Source: an uncultured Verrucomicrobiota bacterium (GTDB lineage Bacteria > Verrucomicrobiota > Verrucomicrobiia > Limisphaerales > UBA9464). Taken from it: a DNA stretch of 56,927 nucleotides. Each line of letters begins with the position of its first letter. The stretch's first letter is position 1. Of the stretch, positions 9,896 through 18,087 are shown in pieces. Location: positions 77,231 through 134,157 of the forward strand of contig CAIJLV010000103.1 of NCBI GenBank assembly GCA_903821635.1, written 5' to 3'. The notes below the pieces were generated by a model that ran no database searches, was not told the DNA's origin, and saw only the letters and a list, made by a program, of their open reading frames with translations. The position numbers and the translations under genes were made by a program.

Positions 9896-11608
9896 TCAAA
9901 GTTTGCTCGCTGCGATTGTGTCCAACTTGGTTTCAAGGGCGGTAATCAATGAATCGAACGAACTGCGTTTATGGACGTTGAGAGCTGCGGACGGATTTGT
10001 CTCAACCAACTCTGCGACCGCAGCTTTAACTTTAGCTTCGATCTGATCTGACCAAGGTTTTCCTGTATTCTTGAAAACACTTGCCAGCCGGTCAGACCAC
10101 TTGGCATTGCCCTTGAACTTCGGATGAAGTGTTGAGACGCCGTAGCGGTTCTGGAGCATCGTGGAATAGAGCGTCTCGTCGAACATGTCTTCAATCTCAG
10201 ATTCCTTCATGCCGTTGCATGTAGTGAACGTAACGTCTGCGAGCAGCAGCAGCCCTTCCTGTTCTGCTCGTTGGCTGGATTTCAAACCGCAGTCGTCGTG
10301 GTCGAGGAACGTGTGCGCCGAGCACATTGCTTCCCTAATTTGGCTTAGTTTGTAACTCAGGTTCGTGCCGCCCTGTAGTGATTCGATTCCAAGGGCTTGC
10401 TGGGACATGGCCGCAGCCAGTGGCTTTGAGTGTTGCTTCAGGAGCGCACCGAGAGTTCGCCTATCTTCCTCGCCCTCCACAACGAGGATCAACTCGGCGT
10501 GCTGTAAATTGTCCGATGCCCGAACTCCAAGAATCTCCCGGATTTGCCTCACGTCTTTTGCAGGAGTCGCCTTGTTTTTATGCACGAGGATATTCGACTT
10601 GATGCTGGCTCGGTCAACAAAGAGCGGACAATGCGTGGTCATGATCACTTGATGCTTTCGAGCAATCTCCGTAAGGACGGACTTAAGTTGATGGACTGCG
10701 TTCGGATGCAGGTGCGACTCCGGTTCCTCAATCGCCAAAATCAGATTGCGCCCCGCCCCGCTGCTCTCGGATGCGTGACGCATCAAGCTGAGTGCCGCGA
10801 GGCTTTGAACGCCGTCACCCTTCCGAATCAACTGCGTGGGGGTTCCGTCATCGACAACTATCTCACACGCGCGCCGCAGTGCCCGAAATCGCTCCTCCTC
10901 GGGAATAGATACTCGAACCTCTTTTACATTTGGGAGAAATTCTTTGAGCGTGTCCTTGATGCTTGAAGAAATTCTGTCCAGCACGGGTTGTTGAATTTTG
11001 GCGACTGCCTTCAACGCCTCTTGGTATGCCGCGTCGCTTTCAACTGCGGCTAGTTCTCTCTCGACCAGTTCCCCGACAATTTCGTGAGCAGAACTCGCAG
11101 TGCGAACTGCCGGGATGTAACTCAAGTTGATACGCTTGGAGATGAACATCGCGATTTGTTCGGCCTTCCTCGACAGAGCCGGTCCGCCCGGGCCTTTCTT
11201 GAGGACTTTGAACCCAGGCTGCTTTTGCCCAAGCGTGAGTTCGATCGGAAGTGTGCCATTAAGCTTACTCTGCACCTCCGTCTCGAAATCACTGATTTCT
11301 GCATCCGAAAGTTGAAGTTCCAAGTTGAACACCGACTCGCCATCCGGGGATTTTTTTTGGAGTGAAACAGGGAAGTCTCGTTGCCACTCGTAGAATGCCG
11401 AGAATCGTTCAGATGAACGCAAGCGACCTCTCTGAATCCGAAATCCGCCGATTCGGTTGAGCATTTCCAGGGTTGTGACCAGCGCGCGAAGAATGTTCGA
11501 TTTCCCTTCGTTATTCGGCCCAATTAGGACTGTCGATCGTCGGATGGGGAGTTTGTATGCCTTTGTGATGCTGCGGTAGTTGGTGACGGAAAAGGAGACA
11601 AGTTCCAT
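9896..11608 (-). CDS. OLD-family ATP-dependent nuclease (AAA ATPase plus TOPRIM)
   Basis: This 570-aa protein combines an ABC/SMC-type ATPase with a C-terminal TOPRIM nuclease domain, as in OLD proteins and GajA of the Gabija defence system. The ATPase shows Walker A GPNNEGKSNIL at about residue 32, Walker B LILAIEEPESHLHP and an H-loop MTTHCPLFVD. The TOPRIM part shows ELILVVEGEEDRRTL and FLDHDDCG. OLD-family nucleases defend against phage or act on DNA ends. No UvrD-like partner (GajB) is adjacent, so it may act alone. Base composition is visibly lower in GC than its neighbours, which suggests horizontal transfer. It sits between hsdM and hsdR remnants, 25 bases after the endonuclease chimera. 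Confidence 0.85.
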   Translation of the reverse strand: MELVSFSVTNYRSITKAYKLPIRRSTVLIGPNNEGKSNILRALVTTLEMLNRIGGFRIQRGRLRSSERFSAFYEWQRDFPVSLQKKSPDGESVFNLELQLSDAEISDFETEVQSKLNGTLPIELTLGQKQPGFKVLKKGPGGPALSRKAEQIAMFISKRINLSYIPAVRTASSAHEIVGELVERELAAVESDAAYQEALKAVAKIQQPVLDRISSSIKDTLKEFLPNVKEVRVSIPEEERFRALRRACEIVVDDGTPTQLIRKGDGVQSLAALSLMRHASESSGAGRNLILAIEEPESHLHPNAVHQLKSVLTEIARKHQVIMTTHCPLFVDRASIKSNILVHKNKATPAKDVRQIREILGVRASDNLQHAELILVVEGEEDRRTLGALLKQHSKPLAAAMSQQALGIESLQGGTNLSYKLSQIREAMCSAHTFLDHDDCGLKSSQRAEQEGLLLLADVTFTTCNGMKESEIEDMFDETLYSTMLQNRYGVSTLHPKFKGNAKWSDRLASVFKNTGKPWSDQIEAKVKAAVAELVETNPSAALNVHKRSSFDSLITALETKLDTIAASKL

Positions 11609-11633
11609 AGGTTATCTTTTGAGATTTCTGTGT

Positions 11634-12230
11634 TCAACGGTTCTTGGGCATCACATCCGGATACGGACCGAGAAACCGTTCCCCATTGAAGTGGATCATG
11701 TGGTCGGGGTCTTCGGCGATCCAGACTTCGGACTCCCACGCGATGTGGTTGCCGAACGAAAGCATGGATTTCCGGGTCTCGAAGGCGGTGACGAAAACGA
11801 GGCCCGCGTTGCAGTCGGCGAACAGGTCTTTGAGTTCCTTGCGGCGCTTGCCATCCACCGGCCCGGCGCTGGTGACGGCTTCGATGAGCAGGAGCCAGTT
11901 CTTGGCGCGGTAGTGAACGATGACGTCGGGAATCTTGGCGGCAGAATCCAAGGTCACGCCGAGTTTTGCTAAAGCTTTGGCATTGAGGTGGACAGCGTTT
12001 CGCTTGGTGTCGCGGATGCCGAGGATTACCGCACCGGAAGTCCAGCGTTCGCAGAACACCTCAACGATGGCTTTGACCAGCACTCCCCAACGATCTCTTG
12101 GAGTGCTGCGCGTAGCACCGCGACGTGACCCGCTCAATGAGGCCATGAAGTCAGCCACAGGTGTTGCGGTGAGGAACTGTCCGAGTTCCTCCTGGCGACT
12201 TCTGGGGGGTTCTATGGCCGCGAGTTTCAT
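11634..12230 (-). CDS. BsuBI/PstI-type restriction endonuclease domain fused to a methyltransferase N-terminus (probable remnant)
   Basis: The 198-aa ORF joins two unrelated pieces. Residues about 13-31 (QEELGQFLTATPVADFMASL) look like the start of an N6-adenine methyltransferase. From about residue 45 the sequence is a C-terminal catalytic domain of the BsuBI/PstI endonuclease family: PDVIVHYRAKNWLLLIEAVT, GPVDGKRRKELKDLF, AGLVFVTAFETRKSM, AWESEVWIAEDPDHMIHFNG and FLGPY. The family's N-terminal DNA-binding region and the rest of the methyltransferase are absent, as if a deletion had joined two neighbouring genes. Its ATG overlaps the stop of an hsdM fragment. Without a matching methyltransferase an active enzyme would be toxic, so I expect it is inactive. 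Confidence 0.75.
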   Translation of the reverse strand: MKLAAIEPPRSRQEELGQFLTATPVADFMASLSGSRRGATRSTPRDRWGVLVKAIVEVFCERWTSGAVILGIRDTKRNAVHLNAKALAKLGVTLDSAAKIPDVIVHYRAKNWLLLIEAVTSAGPVDGKRRKELKDLFADCNAGLVFVTAFETRKSMLSFGNHIAWESEVWIAEDPDHMIHFNGERFLGPYPDVMPKNR

Positions 12231-12436
12231 GGCATCAGGCTACCAACCTGAGTTCCGTTTCGCCATCGAACAAACGGGCATCGTTCGCCGAATCGAGCGT
12301 GATACTTGTCCCGAAGGAACCAGAGACAGACGGGAAGCTGCGGGGGGTAGAAGAGCCGGCCGGGGAGGGCGACCATGCAGTCCACGAGGGCGGCCTTGAT
12401 GAGGTCCTTGCGGACGGCGTTCAGGCGGGCGTGGCC
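12227..12436 (-). pseudogene. hsdM: Remnant of type I DNA methyltransferase (hsdM)
   Basis: An open stretch reads RLNAVRKDLIKAALVDCMVA, then LPGRLFYPPQLPVCLWFLRDK, matching the conserved HsdM segment in which an (I/V)RK..-ADLVDC.VALPGQLFY..QIPVCLWFL pattern lies downstream of the NPPF motif. A stop lies just before it, and the catalytic NPPF region and target-recognition parts are missing. After CLWFLRDK the sequence leaves the family and ends at a TGA overlapping the ATG of the PstI-type chimera. In the order hsdM ... hsdR, this and the piece at 9716-9885 outline a collapsed type I locus. Confidence 0.8.
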
Positions 12437-12588
12437 TCAGGGCGGCCCATCGTTTCGACACCGCACCCCAGTCCTCGACCCGTTCGAGGCGGAGCGGGAT
12501 AAGCGGAACCCGGCCCGCAGTGCGCCGGGGTCCAAAGGCGAAACAGGGGGATCGGTCACCGTCGCCGTCCCCCGAGCCAAGACCGACG
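12437..12588. other. Short non-coding gap between hsdM remnant and hisS
   Basis: I see no gene, RNA or repeat here. ORFs across it on the plus strand are antisense shadows of hisS. It probably marks the edge of the degraded island. Confidence 0.4.
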
Positions 12589-13848
12589 CTACGAAGACTG
12601 AGGAGCGTTTGCCACTTCGCCGGCCGCCATAGTGCGTTCCTCCCGCGTCTTCAGGTTCTTCACCTTCGCCACAACTACGCCGTCCGTGCCGCGTTCGAGG
12701 CGGATGGTGTGGGTGGCGCCGAGTTCGAGGGCGCGCTTGAACTGCTTGTCGCCCTTCGCGGGCGTGAGGCTGTAGTCCACGGCCTTGCCGGCTTCGCGGA
12801 GCTGCTGGACGACCTTGAGCGAGTCGGCGCGCAGGGTTTCGTCCTCGATGAGCACCACGACATCCACGGTGCTGGCGAAGGAGGGGACGAGCTTCCGCAC
12901 CTTGAGCAGTTCGGCGAGCACCACGTCGCCCATGCCGAAGCCGAGCGCGGGCAGGTCCACCTTGCCTTCGCTGACCTGCTTCACGAGTTGGTCGTAACGG
13001 CCGCCGCCGGCGATGGCGCGGAATTCGCCCTTGCGGTCGAACGCCTCGAACACGATGCCCGTATAGTAGGCGAGCCCGCGGATCACGCCGTAGTCCACCT
13101 TCACGAAGTCGCTGAGCCCGCGCGCGGCGAGGTTGTCGAGCACGGCTTGGAGTTCGGGCTCGGGCACGCTGGCGGCGATGAACTGGGTGACTTCCTCCAG
13201 CTTCACGCCGAGTGCGGCAAACTTCTCCGCGCTGACTTCGGGCTTCTCGCGCTCAAGCTTGTCCACGACTTGGTAGAACTCGTAGGCCTTCGCCGCGTCA
13301 CCGCCACGCGCGGCGAAGAAGCGTTGCCACGCCTGCCGGCTGCTGAGGCGGATGACGAAGTCCTCGCGGGTCAGGCCGAGCGAACGGAGCACGTCGATGA
13401 GCAGGGCCACGATCTCGGCGTCGGCGCTGACGTCGGCCTCGCCGAAGAGGTCGCAGTTGAGCTGGAAGTGTTCGCGGAGGCGGCCCTTCTGCTGCTTCTC
13501 GTAGCGGAAGAGCTGGGGCAGCGAGAACCACTTGATGGGCTTCTTGTAGGCGCGTTCCGCCGTGGCGACCATGCGGGCGACGGTCGGGGTCATCTCGGGC
13601 CGCAACGAGACGGCGCGTTCACCCTTGTCCGTGAAGTTGAAGAGCTGCGCGACGATCTCGGCCCCGGACTTGTTGGTGTAGAGTTCGAGTGGTTCGAGCG
13701 GCGGGCCGTCGTATTCGCGGAAGCCGTAGCGGCGGGCGGTCTCGCGCCAGCAGCGAAAGATGTGCTGGCGGAGGTCGCAGCTCCACGGCTCGTTGGCCGG
13801 GAGAGGCTCAGGGTAGAAATCGCGAAAGCCAGGCAGGCGCTCCATCAT
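12589..13848 (-). CDS. hisS: Histidine--tRNA ligase
   Basis: This 419-aa class II aminoacyl-tRNA synthetase charges tRNA-His in the cytoplasm. The N-terminus reads LPGFRDFYPE, motif 2 is in ERAVSLRPEMTPTVARMVA, and the histidine-specific block is GLAYYTGIVFEAFDRKGEFR followed by AGGGRYDQLV. A C-terminal anticodon-binding domain follows (VVVLIEDETLRADSLKVVQQLR). Length is normal. The first of two adjacent ATGs was kept; the second is one codon later. The plus-strand ORF of 546 codons opposite it is a shadow created by high GC. Confidence 0.96.
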   Translation of the reverse strand: MMERLPGFRDFYPEPLPANEPWSCDLRQHIFRCWRETARRYGFREYDGPPLEPLELYTNKSGAEIVAQLFNFTDKGERAVSLRPEMTPTVARMVATAERAYKKPIKWFSLPQLFRYEKQQKGRLREHFQLNCDLFGEADVSADAEIVALLIDVLRSLGLTREDFVIRLSSRQAWQRFFAARGGDAAKAYEFYQVVDKLEREKPEVSAEKFAALGVKLEEVTQFIAASVPEPELQAVLDNLAARGLSDFVKVDYGVIRGLAYYTGIVFEAFDRKGEFRAIAGGGRYDQLVKQVSEGKVDLPALGFGMGDVVLAELLKVRKLVPSFASTVDVVVLIEDETLRADSLKVVQQLREAGKAVDYSLTPAKGDKQFKRALELGATHTIRLERGTDGVVVAKVKNLKTREERTMAAGEVANAPQSS

Positions 13849-13955
13849 GGTCGGCGCAGGCTAAGCCGATCCCGCCGGCAGGGGGAAGGGGCTTTGCGGG
13901 GCGGGTGCCCAGTCCTGTCGCCCCGGCGCGCCGGATGGGGTGGCCGGCGCGCGGG

Positions 13956-14249
13956 TCAATCTGCCGGCGTCAGCGCCAGCACGGCTTCGCGCATTTCCTT
14001 GCCCGGCTTAAATTTCACCACGGCCCGGGCCGGGATTTGGACATCCTTTTCCGGGGCATTGGGGTTTCGGCCGACCCGGGATTTGCGAATCTTGACCTCA
14101 AAAACACCAAAGTTTCTGAGCTCAATCGTTTTGCCCTCGGTGAGAGCGGTGGAAATGTGATCAAGGGTCTTCTGGACTACGGCGAGGACTTGCTCTTGGG
14201 TGAGCCCGGTCTCTTCCGCAATCCGCACTACCAAATCTCGTTTGGTCAT
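13956..14249 (-). CDS. HU/IHF-family DNA-binding protein
   Basis: This 97-aa protein is a nucleoid-associated histone-like protein that binds and bends DNA as a dimer. It shows MTKRDLVVRIAEETGLTQEQ, an N-terminal helical pair, then IELRNFGVFEVKIRKSRVGR and the beta-arm with NPNAPEKDVQIPARAVVKFK. The RNPNAP-like arm with a proline tip is typical. The IPARAVVKFKPGKEM segment is close to IHF-like members. Transcribed toward hisS, with about 107 bases between. Confidence 0.94.
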   Translation of the reverse strand: MTKRDLVVRIAEETGLTQEQVLAVVQKTLDHISTALTEGKTIELRNFGVFEVKIRKSRVGRNPNAPEKDVQIPARAVVKFKPGKEMREAVLALTPAD

Positions 14250-14453
14250 AGGTTGGATCGATCAGGTGTTAAACCTCTGAAGCTGAACGCTAGGGGGGAG
14301 TCGTCCGCTTGTTGGTAAAAAGGTCCGGCTGGAAGTCAAGTGGGGTTTCCGAAGGCGGGCGCTGGGAGTGTCAAACGCCGGCGCACGAACCGGGTTTCAA
14401 AGTTCAAAATTCTTCGCTCCGCCCGGGCTTTGCTGTTCCACTTCGCGAGTCCG

Positions 14454-15920
14454 ATGCTCCGCCAGCTTACCATCTCTGAACTCACCGGGCGCCTCGCCCG
14501 GCGCGAGTGTTCCGCCCGCGACGCGTTGCAAGCCTGTGTGGACCACCTCGCGCAGGTGGATCCGCAGGTGAAAGCCTTCCTCAGCTACGACCTCGCCGAT
14601 GCCCAGGCGCAGGCGGCGGCGGCGGACCGGGACTTGGCCGCGGGCGTGACCCACGCGCAAAAACCGCTCCTCGGGGTCCCGATTGCACTCAAGGACGTGC
14701 TCTGTCATCGCGGCCAACCGCTGAACTGCGCCTCCAAAATTCTGGGCCAGTTCATTTCTCCCTATGATGCCACGGTGGTGGAACGGTTGAAGGCGGCTGG
14801 CGCGGTCCTCTTTGGACGGCTGAATATGGACGAATTTGCCATGGGCAGTTCGACCGAGAATTCGGCGTTCTGGACGACGCTGAACCCCTGGGACACGACC
14901 CGTATCCCGGGCGGCTCCTCCGGTGGTTGCGCCGCCAGCGTGGCCGCCAGTGAGTGCTTTGCGAGCATCGGCTCGGACACCGGCGGCTCGATTCGCCAGC
15001 CGGCGGCCCTCTGCGGCATCGTGGGAGTGAAGCCCACCTACGGTTTGGTGTCGCGTTTCGGTCTCGTCGCCTTCGCCAGTTCGCTGGACCAGATTGGGCC
15101 GTTTACCAAGGACGTGCGCGATTCGGCCACCGTGTTGCAAGCCATCGCGGGCCATGATCGGCGCGACTCCACCAGCGTGCCGCAGGCCGTGCCCGACTAC
15201 GCGCGGGCGCTGACGGGAAACCTCAAAGGATTGCGCCTCGGCATCGTGAAGGAATTCAACGTGGGCGGCCTCGATCCCGAGGTCGATGCCGCGGTGAAGG
15301 CCGCGGTGAAACAGATGGCAGCGTTGGGCGCTGAAATCGTCGAGGTGTCCCTGCCGCACAGCGATTACGCGGCGGCGACGTATTACATTATCGCCCCGGC
15401 GGAGGCGTCGGCGAACCTCGCCCGGTTTGACGGGATCCGCTATGGCGCCCGGGTGGATGGGCGCGATCCCGAGGAGCTGAATTCCAAGACCCGCGGGGCT
15501 GGATTTGGACCGGAGGTGAAACGCCGGATCATTCTCGGGACCTACGTGCTGAGCTCCGGTTACTACGACGCCTTTTATCTGCGGGCCCAAAAAGTCCGCA
15601 CCCTCATCCGCAACGACTTCCTCAAAGCCTTTGAGCAGGTGGATGCCATCCTCTCGCCGACGACGCCGACGCCGGCGTTTAAGGTCGGCGAAAAATCCGG
15701 CGACCCGTTGCAGATGTATCTCAGCGATATCTTCACAATCTCCTGCAATCTCGCGGGCATCTGCGGCATCAGCCTGCCGTGCGGCTTTACGAAGTCACCC
15801 CAGCTCCCTATCGGGCTGCAAGTGCTCGGCAAACCGTTCGGCGAAGAAACCATGTTCCGCGTGGCGCATGCCTATGAGCAGAGCACGGTGTGGCATCGGG
15901 CGCGTGCACCGCTGGCCTAG
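14454..15920 (+). CDS. gatA: Aspartyl/glutamyl-tRNA(Asn/Gln) amidotransferase subunit A
   Basis: This 488-aa amidase-signature enzyme releases ammonia from glutamine for the GatCAB complex, which converts Glu-tRNA-Gln or Asp-tRNA-Asn. The catalytic Ser-cis-Ser-Lys triad is visible as IALKDVLCHRG (Lys), GGSSGGCAASVA and GSDTGGSIRQPAALCG. The C-terminal ISCNLAGICGISLPCGF and PIGLQVLGKPFGEE blocks are present. The ATG at 14454 gives the normal N-terminus (MLRQLTISEL). gatB and gatC are not adjacent, so the complex must be assembled from separate loci. Confidence 0.96.
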   Translation: MLRQLTISELTGRLARRECSARDALQACVDHLAQVDPQVKAFLSYDLADAQAQAAAADRDLAAGVTHAQKPLLGVPIALKDVLCHRGQPLNCASKILGQFISPYDATVVERLKAAGAVLFGRLNMDEFAMGSSTENSAFWTTLNPWDTTRIPGGSSGGCAASVAASECFASIGSDTGGSIRQPAALCGIVGVKPTYGLVSRFGLVAFASSLDQIGPFTKDVRDSATVLQAIAGHDRRDSTSVPQAVPDYARALTGNLKGLRLGIVKEFNVGGLDPEVDAAVKAAVKQMAALGAEIVEVSLPHSDYAAATYYIIAPAEASANLARFDGIRYGARVDGRDPEELNSKTRGAGFGPEVKRRIILGTYVLSSGYYDAFYLRAQKVRTLIRNDFLKAFEQVDAILSPTTPTPAFKVGEKSGDPLQMYLSDIFTISCNLAGICGISLPCGFTKSPQLPIGLQVLGKPFGEETMFRVAHAYEQSTVWHRARAPLA

Positions 15921-15933
15921 TCACTCGGCGGTC

Positions 15934-16245
15934 ATGAATCCAGAGCGGAGAAATCAAAGGGCCCTGACGGCTATCACTTGGGTGGTGACGGTTCTGGGTC
16001 TCGGCACAGCGTGGCTGATCCGCGGCCGGTCGGTGCCGGTCCCCCGGCAGGAATTTGCGGCGGACGACGTGGTCTTGGCGCTGCTCTTCCCGGTCATCGC
16101 CATCGTCGTGGGATTGGTCGCCTGCTTGGAACGCCCGCGTTCCGGGGTCAAACGCACCGTCTCCCTGTTCGACCTGCTGCCGGTAATCCTGTCTGGGTGC
16201 GTGACCTTGGGCTGGGTGAGCAGTTGGGCCGGGTGGCTCCTCTGA
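15934..16245 (+). CDS. Small hypothetical membrane protein with three predicted helices
   Basis: This 103-aa ORF starts 13 bases after gatA and probably shares its transcript. Hydrophobic segments lie at about residues 12-29 (LTAITWVVTVLGLGTAWLI), 44-65 (DVVLALLFPVIAIVVGLVACL) and 79-102 (FDLLPVILSGCVTLGWVSSW). The first linker is basic and polar. I recognise no family. The stop lies 6 bases from the convergent GH84 gene. Confidence 0.6.
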   Translation: MNPERRNQRALTAITWVVTVLGLGTAWLIRGRSVPVPRQEFAADDVVLALLFPVIAIVVGLVACLERPRSGVKRTVSLFDLLPVILSGCVTLGWVSSWAGWLL

Positions 16246-16251
16246 GCCCGG

Positions 16252-17598
16252 CTACGTGGGCCGGCCGAAGCCGCCATCGCGCCGCATCGGCACTTGGCGT
16301 TGCAGTTCGGCCACCAAACCGCCGCGATACGTCCCAGCCCGATGTTCGGCCGAGAAGCAGGCCGCGTCCGGCGCTGGATTCGTCTTCAGCCAGTCGAGAT
16401 AGCGATGCAGCAGGATAACCTCCTCCTTCAACTCCCAGAGATGGCGATACAGCGAGTAGAGCAAGTCGCGATGGGTCAGCGCGGTGAGTTGGTCGAAGAG
16501 GCGTTGCAGCGCCTGCCCGTGGGCCCGGAAACGGGTTTCGGTGCTGCCCCATTGCGCGGGCGGCGTGGTGAGCAGGGTGTGAAAATCCGCCCGCCAGCGA
16601 CGGGACAGCGGCCCGGTGGCGTAGGGCAGGTGAAAGCTGTCGCTCAGCAACCGGACGTCGGTTTCGTTAATCCGCGTCGGCGCCGGGGTGGCGAATTCCG
16701 GCGTCCAAGCGGCGATGGCTTGGGTCCAGGCGGCGGCGGGCGAATAGGTTTTTGCGTGGGCAAAGTGCGCGAGCGTGTGGAGCGGGATGAAGTTCAGCTC
16801 GAATTCACAATTCGGGTTCGTGACCACGCCGCGCGTCACCGATTTTAAGGCGTCCGCCCGGCCCGCATACGGCCCGAGGTAGATCCGGCGCAGGTCGTAG
16901 TCGTTGGCGTGCAGGTTGTCCCAAATCACCGGCGGACGGCGCAGCAGGCGCGACAGTTCACGGATCGAAGCCACGCTGATGGTTTCGGAGATAATCTCGG
17001 GGCCGGTCCAGAAGACGTCGATGCCGGGGTCCAAGAGAGCGCCGAGGTCGCGCAGGTAAGTGGACTCGCGCACGGAGGGTTCGCACATGCGGCCGCAATA
17101 CGGCGTCGGGCAAAAGAAGAGGCGCGCGCCGGGGACTCTTTGTTTCAACCACTCGTAGAATTGGTTGGTGAACCACGCTTGGGCCGCGGCGATGGAGCTG
17201 AACTTCGCCGTGTCGGCGGCCGAGAGTTTCGGGGCGATGTCGTCGAACAGGAGGGCGAAGTGGCGGCCCCCGAGGTCGAGGATTTGTTCGGCCTTGCGTT
17301 GCAGCACCCGCACGTCGCGCGGAGAACTGTGTTCCACGTCGAGCCCGGGGCCGATGCCGTAGATGAAATCCACCCCGTGTCGGCGGGCGTCGCCGATGAG
17401 GCTACCCAGGCCGGCGGCTTCCTTGGCGGTGTAGCGCAGCCGCCAGCGGGTGCGGTGTTTCAGGTCGTCCTTGGGGGTATAGAAGTAAGTTGAGAGCCCC
17501 CATTGCTGCATCCACCCGAAGAGCCGGTGCCGTTGGGCCGTGGACCAAGGGCGGCCGTAGAAACCTTCAACGACGCCGGCGAAAAAAGGAGTGTTCAT
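16252..17598 (-). CDS. GH84-family beta-N-acetylglucosaminidase (O-GlcNAcase-like)
   Basis: This 448-aa protein matches the catalytic domain of glycoside hydrolase family 84, which removes beta-linked N-acetylglucosamine by a substrate-assisted mechanism. It shows GVVEGFYGRPWS at the very N-terminus, YFYTPKDDLKHRTRWR, the paired catalytic aspartates in HFALLFDDIAP, and WDNLHANDYDLRRIYLGPYA. No signal peptide is visible, so it may be cytoplasmic. ATG 17598 (MNTPFFAGVVEGFYG) is preferred over an ATG five codons upstream. The C-terminal 150 residues are helical, without recognised domains. It may take part in amino-sugar recycling. Confidence 0.88.
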   Translation of the reverse strand: MNTPFFAGVVEGFYGRPWSTAQRHRLFGWMQQWGLSTYFYTPKDDLKHRTRWRLRYTAKEAAGLGSLIGDARRHGVDFIYGIGPGLDVEHSSPRDVRVLQRKAEQILDLGGRHFALLFDDIAPKLSAADTAKFSSIAAAQAWFTNQFYEWLKQRVPGARLFFCPTPYCGRMCEPSVRESTYLRDLGALLDPGIDVFWTGPEIISETISVASIRELSRLLRRPPVIWDNLHANDYDLRRIYLGPYAGRADALKSVTRGVVTNPNCEFELNFIPLHTLAHFAHAKTYSPAAAWTQAIAAWTPEFATPAPTRINETDVRLLSDSFHLPYATGPLSRRWRADFHTLLTTPPAQWGSTETRFRAHGQALQRLFDQLTALTHRDLLYSLYRHLWELKEEVILLHRYLDWLKTNPAPDAACFSAEHRAGTYRGGLVAELQRQVPMRRDGGFGRPT

Positions 17599-17653
17599 GA
17601 GCGAGGAAACCAAGTTGAGCGAGGGGGCAGGGGCGTGCTGGCAGCGGGTGGGT

Positions 17654-18010
17654 TCACAGGGAGATTTTGCCGCCGGTCACCACGCGCAGGGCCGCGAGGA
17701 TGGCGGAGATGAAGGTGACCAGCAGTTGGGCCAGCCCCAGCCAGCGCAGGCCGTGGTGCGTGCGGAGAAAGTGCAGCCAGACCATCCCGGCGTGGAGGCC
17801 GGTGGCCAAGGCCGTGTTGCGCAGCGTCACGCCGGGGTCGAGCTCGGGGCGCCGGCTGACCCAGACCGCGAAGATCCCGCTCGCCAGCACCGGCAGAAAC
17901 AGGATTCCCCGGCCGAGGGCCGCAAAGAGGGGTGAAAACAGAGTGCGGCCGCGCTGGGCCCGCCGTTGAAGCCGGCCGGGCTCGGAAGGAAATTCGTCGG
18001 GAGGCTGCAT
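17654..18010 (-). CDS. Small hypothetical membrane protein
   Basis: This 118-aa ORF has a basic N-terminus (RLQRRAQRGR) and hydrophobic segments at about 35-51 (GILFLPVLASGIFAVWV), 64-82 (TALATGLHAGMVWLHFL) and 90-111 (LGLAQLLVTFISAILAALRV). It lies 77 bases downstream of the CFA-like methyltransferase at the end of the lipid-modification cluster. I do not recognise the family. A longer frame upstream overlaps the methyltransferase and is not supported. Confidence 0.55.
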   Translation of the reverse strand: MQPPDEFPSEPGRLQRRAQRGRTLFSPLFAALGRGILFLPVLASGIFAVWVSRRPELDPGVTLRNTALATGLHAGMVWLHFLRTHHGLRWLGLAQLLVTFISAILAALRVVTGGKISL

Positions 18011-18087
18011 GGCGCGTCGATTCGCAGATCCGGGCCAGCGTGCCCAAGCCGAAGCGCGGAGGCCAGAGTCAGGTTTCGCCGGCCGCT

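Noticed and set aside
9403..9936. 177-codon minus-strand ORF with PHPGPLPGRGGEGG
   Set aside because: It is translated repeat sequence running through an hsdR remnant in the wrong frame.
12520..14160. Plus-strand ORF of 546 codons
   Set aside because: Antisense to hisS and the HU gene, both of which have clear family motifs.
14397..15590. Minus-strand ORF of 397 codons
   Set aside because: Antisense shadow of gatA.
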